From Cytobacillus firmus (GTDB taxonomy: Bacteria; Bacillota; Bacilli; Bacillales; Cytobacillaceae): a stretch of DNA of 33,512 nt. Every line of letters starts with the position of its first letter. Position 1 is the stretch's first letter. Below are positions 29,140-33,512 of the stretch, one piece after another. Below the pieces are notes generated by a model. It made no database searches. It had not been told where the DNA came from and saw only the letters and a program-made list of their open reading frames with translations. The stretch covers positions 1-33,512 of the forward strand of contig NZ_JAMBOJ010000055.1 in assembly GCF_023715565.1 (NCBI RefSeq), in the 5' to 3' direction. The translations under genes were made by a program, and so were the position numbers.

Positions 29140-30146
29140 GAGAACGCCTTACCCCCTTTATGAACAATGAACAGGAAGAAAGGCAGCCCCATTCCAGCAA
29201 TGATGGCCGCAACAGGAGTTTCGTAGGGAGCATTGATGGTTCTCCCGAGTGTATCGGCAAGAAGCATGAATGTGGCTCCTGTGAGAGCTGACATGGGAAG
29301 AATAAAACGATAATCGGTACCGACTATAGCACGGACGATATGAGGCACCATCAATCCGATAAATGCCATATTGCCAACCAGTGCAACAGCTGCCCCTGCA
29401 AGCAGGGTGACTAAGATAAACAGGATGATTTTAATTTGTGTTGTATTCTGTCCCAAGCCTACTGCCACTTCTTCGTTTAAGCTTAGTATCGTAAGCTGCC
29501 TGGAAAGAAAAAGGGAAACGAGTATGCCTGCTGAGATAACCGGGACAATCATTTGCAGCTGGGTCCAGGATGTGCCGACGAGCCCGCCTGCAGTCCAAAG
29601 GCTGACATCCTTCGAAATTTTAAAGTAGATGCCGGTACCTTCAGCTATTGCAAAAAGGAAGGCAGAAACCGCCGCTCCGGCTAAAACGATTCGAATCGGA
29701 GAAAAGCCTCCTTTTTTCATGGCGCCAATACCGAAAACCATCCCTGCACCGATAGCCGCACCGATAAAACAGGCGAACAGGATTCCAATGTAATTAGCAG
29801 AAGGTACAAGAACAAGCGTTATGGCAAGTGCAGCATTTGCTCCGGCCGTTAATCCGAGCAGGCCTGGATCAGCAAGAGGGTTTCTTGTCATTCCCTGCAT
29901 GATGGCGCCAGAGACGCTAAGAGCTGCTCCGACAAAAATGGCCGCAATTTCACGGGGCAGACGGATTTCACGAATGATGGAGATTTTTTCTCCGGAAGCA
30001 TTGGAGGTTATTGCAAGCCAAACATCTCTGACAGTAACTTCGGCGGCCCCGAACACACAAGCAGCCACAAACATGCCGGCAAAAATTATGAAGGCTGCTG
30101 CAAGTTTTAATATAAATGGAATAAAGGGTTGAGCGTCTTTAGTCAT
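29136..30146 (-). CDS. Iron-siderophore ABC transporter permease (YfiZ-like)
   Basis: A 336-residue FecCD-family permease with about ten helices. Motifs parallel its partner: RLPREIAAIFVGAALSVSGAIMQGMTRNPLADPGLLGLTAGAN and GNMAFIGLMVPHIVRAIVGTDYR. It starts 93 bp after the binding-protein gene ends and overlaps the following permease by 4 bp. The spacer between the binding protein and this gene contains an AGGAATTCCT-like inverted repeat (about 30208-30232, GAGGAATTC and GAATTCCTC), which could reduce downstream expression so that the binding protein is made in excess. Part of the Fur-controlled unit starting at 31962. Confidence 0.92.
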   Translation of the reverse strand: MTKDAQPFIPFILKLAAAFIIFAGMFVAACVFGAAEVTVRDVWLAITSNASGEKISIIREIRLPREIAAIFVGAALSVSGAIMQGMTRNPLADPGLLGLTAGANAALAITLVLVPSANYIGILFACFIGAAIGAGMVFGIGAMKKGGFSPIRIVLAGAAVSAFLFAIAEGTGIYFKISKDVSLWTAGGLVGTSWTQLQMIVPVISAGILVSLFLSRQLTILSLNEEVAVGLGQNTTQIKIILFILVTLLAGAAVALVGNMAFIGLMVPHIVRAIVGTDYRFILPMSALTGATFMLLADTLGRTINAPYETPVAAIIAGMGLPFFLFIVHKGGKAFS

Positions 30147-30205
30147 TGTACGTCCATCTTTCTTCGGGTTTATTTTTAAGGGACTGTCTTTTTAAATAGG
30201 AAAGA

Positions 30206-30234
30206 GGAATTCCTAAAAATTAAGAATTCCTCGT
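30206..30234 (-). other. Intercistronic hairpin after the binding-protein gene
   Basis: AGAGGAATTCCT (about 30205) and AAGAATTCCTC (about 30223) can pair through GAGGAATTC/GAATTCCTC around a short A-rich loop. There is no T tract on the minus strand. The location between substrate-binding protein and permease is typical of mRNA-processing or stability hairpins. Confidence 0.45.
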
Positions 30235-30239
30235 GAGTA

Positions 30240-31166
30240 TTAGTTTTCTAAAAATGATTCCTTAAAGAACTCCAGCTGTGCATCAAGTGTGATTGGATCA
30301 CTGAAGGAAGCGCCATTGCCTTCCATTTCAAAAACACGATTATTTTTCACAGCAGGAATATTTTTGTACGTATCGGTTTCCTGGAATGAATGGTCTGCAT
30401 CAGAGTATTTGCTTATAATCATATAATCTCCTGCATATTCTGGCAAGACTTCAGCTGAAATAGCATAGTAGCCATCTTTTAAGGCCATTTCCTTAACCTT
30501 TTCAGGCATTTTTAAGTCCATTGCCTGGTACAGGATTTCAGTCCCCCGTGCCCAGTTATCGCCGAAAACATAAAGCTGTTTGTCGAAGATTTCAAATACA
30601 GAAACGGTCGCATCTTCACCAATTTTTGCACGAATGTCTTTCCCGGCTGCTTCCGCGCGCTGTTTGAAATCAGCTACCCATTTTTTTGCTTCTTCCTCTT
30701 TATTAAGCAGCTTGCCGATTTCCTCATGCTGGGAAAGATAATCTAATTTACCCCATGTATATGTTACAGTTGGTGCAATTTCCTTGAGTTTATCGTAGTT
30801 TTTAACAGTAGATAAGGCAATAATCAAGTCTGGTTCTAATTCGATTATTTTTTCTAAGTTATCTTCAGATACTTCTTCAGCATCCTTCAATTGTTCTTCA
30901 AAACGGGGATTATTTTTGGACCAGGTATCCACGCCGACAATATTTACGCCCAATTGCATAACATTTCCTGTGAATCCTGAAAGGAGAACAACTCTCTTAG
31001 GATCAGCCGGGACTTCTACCGGTCCAGTTTCAGATTCATATGTGATCGTACCTGATTTTTTATCTTCCTTTGGTTCAGATGAGCTTGTATCTTTTTCTTC
31101 TGTATTGCCGCAGGCGCTAATTAGCAGAAGCAGCAAGATCGTAAATGGGATCAATAGTTTCTTCAT
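30240..31166 (-). CDS. Siderophore-binding lipoprotein (YfiY-like)
   Basis: A 308-residue class III periplasmic-type binding protein of the FecB/FhuD family anchored outside the membrane. A lipobox LISAC (Cys19) follows a short basic N terminus and hydrophobic core. A charged Ser/Lys/Asp/Glu linker (about residues 20-40) precedes the domain starting VEVPADPKRVVLLSGF. The helical backbone linker typical of this class lies near the centre. AAAGGAG is 8 bases from ATG. The first 50 bases overlap the end of the ATPase gene in another frame, so translation is likely coupled. It captures ferric siderophore and delivers it to the two permeases. Confidence 0.92.
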   Translation of the reverse strand: MKKLLIPFTILLLLLISACGNTEEKDTSSSEPKEDKKSGTITYESETGPVEVPADPKRVVLLSGFTGNVMQLGVNIVGVDTWSKNNPRFEEQLKDAEEVSEDNLEKIIELEPDLIIALSTVKNYDKLKEIAPTVTYTWGKLDYLSQHEEIGKLLNKEEEAKKWVADFKQRAEAAGKDIRAKIGEDATVSVFEIFDKQLYVFGDNWARGTEILYQAMDLKMPEKVKEMALKDGYYAISAEVLPEYAGDYMIISKYSDADHSFQETDTYKNIPAVKNNRVFEMEGNGASFSDPITLDAQLEFFKESFLEN

Positions 31167-31962
31167 GTTGGTTTTCTCCTTTTAATAAATTATAAGTTAT
31201 ACACATTGGCTTGTTTGTGCGAGGATCGCGTCCAATGACTGCATCAATATTGAACACCGTCCTTAAAACATCCTGTGTAATGACTTCTTCATAGCTTCCA
31301 GATTTAACAATCTCACCATCTTTTAATGCGACGATATGGTCGGCAAAGCGGGCTGCCTGGTTTAAATCATGGAGGACCATTACAATGGTGCGCTCCTGTT
31401 CCGCGTTCAGCTTTTGAAGAAGTTCGAGAACTTCAAGCTGGTGTGCCATATCTAAATAGGTGGTAGGTTCATCAAGGAAAATGATATCGGTTTCCTGTGC
31501 GAGTGCCATGGCGATCCACACTCTTTGGCGCTGGCCGCCTGATAAAGAATCAACTGGCCGGAACTTAAATTCTTTAGTGCCTGTTACTTCGAGTGCCCAG
31601 TCGATCACTTCATAATCCCTTTTCGTCAATCTTCCAAATCCCTTTTGATAAGGGAAGCGACCATATGAGACTAGCTCGCCTACTGTTAAACCGCTTGCAC
31701 TTTCAGGTGTTTGAGGCAAAATAGCCATCTTCTTGGCGAGGATTTTTGTATTTTCCTTTGAAATGTTCTCCCCATCCAGGATAACAGTGCCTGACTGATG
31801 GGAAATAATGCGTGTAATGGCCTTTAAAAGGGTTGATTTCCCGCAGCCATTTGGACCAATGATTGTTGTGATTTTCTTATCTGGAATCTGGACGCTTAGA
31901 TCCTTTACAATTAGCCGTTCGCTATACCCAATGTTCAAGCCATCTGTATATAGACGGACCAT
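31117..31962 (-). CDS. Iron-siderophore ABC transporter ATPase (YusV-like)
   Basis: A 281-residue FecE-type ATPase. Walker A GPNGCGKST is at residues 36-44, the Q-loop is in LPQTPE, the signature LSGGQRQRVWIAMAL precedes Walker B DIIFLDEPTTYLD, and the H-loop His is in VMVLHDLNQAARF. It powers the two permeases encoded downstream. GGAGG lies 7 bases before ATG. Its 3' end runs 50 bases past the start of the binding-protein gene, so the last residues (ENQHEETIDPIYDLAASAN) are read from the binding protein's ribosome binding site and signal sequence. First gene of the operon, behind a sigma-A promoter and a perfect Fur box. Confidence 0.94.
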   Translation of the reverse strand: MVRLYTDGLNIGYSERLIVKDLSVQIPDKKITTIIGPNGCGKSTLLKAITRIISHQSGTVILDGENISKENTKILAKKMAILPQTPESASGLTVGELVSYGRFPYQKGFGRLTKRDYEVIDWALEVTGTKEFKFRPVDSLSGGQRQRVWIAMALAQETDIIFLDEPTTYLDMAHQLEVLELLQKLNAEQERTIVMVLHDLNQAARFADHIVALKDGEIVKSGSYEEVITQDVLRTVFNIDAVIGRDPRTNKPMCITYNLLKGENQHEETIDPIYDLAASAN

Positions 31963-32002
31963 TATGTAACCTCCGTTTATATGTGAATTTTATTTAAATT
32001 AG

Positions 32003-32017
32003 TGATAATGATTATCA
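32003..32017. promoter_or_regulatory. Perfect Fur box of the siderophore operon
   Basis: TGATAATGATTATCA is an exact 7-1-7 Fur box. It lies about 10-25 bases downstream of the predicted transcription start of the minus-strand operon. Confidence 0.93.
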
Positions 32018-32033
32018 GTGTCGGTTCCTTTTT

Positions 32034-32062
32034 ACTATAAGTCTAGTTAAGTTATAAGTCAA
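32034..32062 (-). promoter_or_regulatory. Sigma-A promoter of the siderophore operon
   Basis: On the minus strand, TTGACT (32062-32057), 17 bp, then TATAGT (32039-32034). The start site is expected near 32027. Confidence 0.75.
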
Positions 32063-32126
32063 CAGTATTTAAAGGAAATGTATAATGGGAAATTTTCATT
32101 GTCAAAAGAGAAGAAAGGACGTATAG

Positions 32127-32155
32127 TTGAAGTGAGAATGATAATCAATAATAAT
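32127..32155 (+). promoter_or_regulatory. Promoter of ycgT with Fur box in the spacer
   Basis: TTGAAG (32127-32132), a 17-bp spacer, then AATAAT (32150-32155). The spacer contains TGAGAATGATAATCA (32133-32147), matching the Fur 7-1-7 consensus at all but two specified positions, so Fur should block polymerase directly. Confidence 0.7.
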
Positions 32156-32175
32156 TGGTTATGGGAGTGAACGGA

Positions 32176-33225
32176 ATGAAACAGATGGAGATCTTTGATA
32201 TAACGGTTATTGGAGGAGGTCCGGCTGGTCTTTACTCCACTTTTTACAGCGGTTTAAGGCAAATGAAAACAAAACTGATTGAATTTCAGCCGCAGCTGGG
32301 AGGAAAGATCCATGTGTATCCCGAAAAGATGATTTGGGATGTCGGGGGGCTGACTCCTACTCCGGGAGCAAAGTTGATTGAACAGCTGGTTGAACAGGGG
32401 CTGACCTTTAATCCGACGGTTGTCTTAAATGAAAAGGTGGAATCCATCAGTAAGAATAAAGATGGAGTATTTGTTTTGACAGGATCTTCAGGAGAAGAGC
32501 ATTATTCAAAAACAGTGATTGTGGCCGTTGGCAGCGGAATTCTTAAGCCGCAAAAGCTGCAGATTGAAGGTGCAGAGCGCTTTGAAGTCTCTAATTTAAA
32601 TTACACAGTCAAGTCTCTTGCACATTTCAAGGATAAAACGGTGATTGTGTCAGGAGGAGGCAATTCGGCAGTAGACTGGGCCAATGAATTAGAGCCTGTT
32701 GCCAAGCAGGTATACATCACTTGCAGGCGGGATGCGCTAACTGGCCATGAGGCTCAAGTATCACAGCTGATGAATAGTTCGGTTATCTGCATTAATCATA
32801 CGTCCATCACCAAATTAATAGCAGGCGGGAATCACGAGAAAATTGAGCAGGTGGAATTGACGAATAATGAAACAGGTGAGGTCTCATATCTTGCTATCGA
32901 TGAAGTGGTCATTAACCATGGATATGAGCAGGATACGGAACTCTTGAAAAATAGCAATTTGAATATTGATATGCTGGAAGATTTCTATATTGCTGGCAAT
33001 GCAAACAGTGAGACATCAGTTGAAGGGCTTTATGCTGCAGGGGATATTCTTAAGCATGACGGCAAGCTTCACTTGATTGCGGGAGCCTTCCAGGATGCTG
33101 CGAATGCAGTAAATAAAGCGAAGCAGTACATTGAACCTGATGCAGCCGGGGCAGCCATGGTTTCATCACACAATGATGTTTTTATAAAACGGAACAGGGA
33201 ATTGGTGAAGCAGCTGGTTCGCTAG
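32176..33225 (+). CDS. ycgT: Ferredoxin/flavodoxin-NADP+ reductase (YcgT-like)
   Basis: A 349-residue thioredoxin-reductase-fold flavoprotein without the CxxC pair, the hallmark of the Bacillus-type ferredoxin-NADP reductases YumC and YcgT. The FAD-binding GGGPAG is at residues 13-18, the NADPH-binding region at VIVSGGGNSAVDW, and the C-terminal FAD motif at GLYAAGDILKHDGKLHLIAGAFQDAANAVN. It probably supplies electrons to ferredoxin, flavodoxin or iron-release enzymes. The frame opens at TTG 32155, but GGGAG at 32163 points to ATG 32176. A Fur box lies in its promoter and it is divergent from the siderophore operon, matching Fur control of ycgT in B. subtilis. A reductive iron-release role is inferred. 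Confidence 0.9.
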   Translation: MKQMEIFDITVIGGGPAGLYSTFYSGLRQMKTKLIEFQPQLGGKIHVYPEKMIWDVGGLTPTPGAKLIEQLVEQGLTFNPTVVLNEKVESISKNKDGVFVLTGSSGEEHYSKTVIVAVGSGILKPQKLQIEGAERFEVSNLNYTVKSLAHFKDKTVIVSGGGNSAVDWANELEPVAKQVYITCRRDALTGHEAQVSQLMNSSVICINHTSITKLIAGGNHEKIEQVELTNNETGEVSYLAIDEVVINHGYEQDTELLKNSNLNIDMLEDFYIAGNANSETSVEGLYAAGDILKHDGKLHLIAGAFQDAANAVNKAKQYIEPDAAGAAMVSSHNDVFIKRNRELVKQLVR

Positions 33226-33238
33226 GGAAAAAATTTAA

Positions 33239-33332
33239 GTGCACATAAATTTTTTTATCCGCACAGAAAATCAGGTTATGCGCACAGAAAAATTTTTATC
33301 CGCACAGAAAATAAGGCTATCCGCACATAACC
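33239..33332 (+). repeat. Phased 20-21 bp repeat array B (5 units)
   Basis: GCACA-centred units begin at about 33239, 33258, 33279, 33299 and 33320, spaced 19, 21, 20 and 21 bp. The core is TATCCGCACAGAAAAT followed by a variable AGG or TTT part. It starts 14 bp after the ycgT stop. The TATCCG start and the length match array A after thrD (15221). This does not look like CRISPR: there are no spacers and the unit is too short. Confidence 0.7.
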
Positions 33333-33436
33333 TGAATAATGAACTGAAATTAAGACGAAAAAGCAGTAAAAAACCGGCCCACACAATGTTAACGGGTTCG
33401 GTTCAGAGGGAGAAAACAGTAAATAGTAATACATTT

Positions 33437-33476
33437 GGAGGTTTAAATCGCAAGCGATTTAGAACCTCCTTTTTTA
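33437..33476 (+). terminator. Strong intrinsic terminator
   Basis: GGAGGTT (33437-33443) pairs with AACCTCC (33463-33469) and AAATCGC (33445-33451) with GCGATTT (33454-33460), followed by TTTTTTATT. It is about 210 bp after ycgT; the stretch in between holds only repeat array B and a weak AACCG/CGGTT dyad. Confidence 0.88.
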
Positions 33477-33512
33477 TTATTAAATCAATGTTTGTTTCAC
33501 TTTATTATTACA

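Noticed and set aside
33239..33332. CRISPR array
   Set aside because: Units of about 20 bp are contiguous and degenerate, without unique spacers, and no cas genes are present.

Overview
The window looks like chromosomal DNA from a low-to-moderate GC, Gram-positive, spore-former-type Bacillaceae bacterium, probably a Cytobacillus- or Priestia-like Bacillus. The evidence is strong AGGAGG-type ribosome binding sites, frequent GTG/TTG starts, Rho-independent terminators, glycine, Mn2+ and TPP riboswitches, a perfect Fur box, Fnr-type boxes, sigma-B-type promoters, and proteins resembling Bacillus RsbK/RsbM/RsbY, YclM, PurU, TenA, FbpB, YkoY and YcgT. I see no phage, plasmid, insertion sequence, CRISPR array, tRNA or rRNA.

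Layout: 1-2.8 kb holds a gene tail, then a minus-strand DUF2269-like membrane protein, an ASCH-domain protein and glutaminyl-tRNA synthetase, which many bacilli lack. 3-5.3 kb holds an Est30-like esterase and an MFS transporter. 5.65-8.4 kb is a 915-residue TPR-dynamin GTPase. 8.5-13.5 kb is an apparent sigma-B input module: hybrid kinase RsbK, CheR-type methyltransferase RsbM, and convergent phosphatase RsbY. The kinase and phosphatase genes each have a sigma-B-like promoter, which suggests positive feedback. 13.8-17.4 kb holds aspartokinase III, a secreted helical protein and a second MFS transporter.

17.5-18.9 kb is a tandem glycine riboswitch, purU and a 41-residue FbpB-like small protein. 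After two tiny membrane proteins and a DoxX-like protein behind an Fnr box, 20.7-21.9 kb holds an Mn2+ (yybP-ykoY) riboswitch, a second FbpB-like protein and a TerC/YkoY Mn exporter. 22.2-24.4 kb holds a thioesterase, an FMN 2-hydroxy-acid oxidase and a DUF302 protein behind a CsoR/CstR-like operator. 24.4-26.1 kb has two TPP riboswitches in front of thiW and tenA. 26.2-27.0 kb is a membrane gene behind an Fnr box with an apparent frameshift at a slippery T run. Then come a manganese catalase and a Fur-boxed siderophore ABC operon, divergent from a Fur-boxed ferredoxin-NADP reductase (ycgT-like).

The recurring theme is stress and metal homeostasis: sigma-B control, Mn export, Mn catalase, iron-siderophore uptake, and candidate copper/sulfur and oxygen sensors. 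Features not explained by genes include a perfect palindrome family (16, 28 and 20 bp) at three gene 3' sides, two arrays of a helically phased 20-21 bp repeat right after stop codons, the FbpB-like genes attached to riboswitch operons, and the T-TTT-TTC-TGA frameshift site. Identities come from reading the sequence alone; no database search was run.
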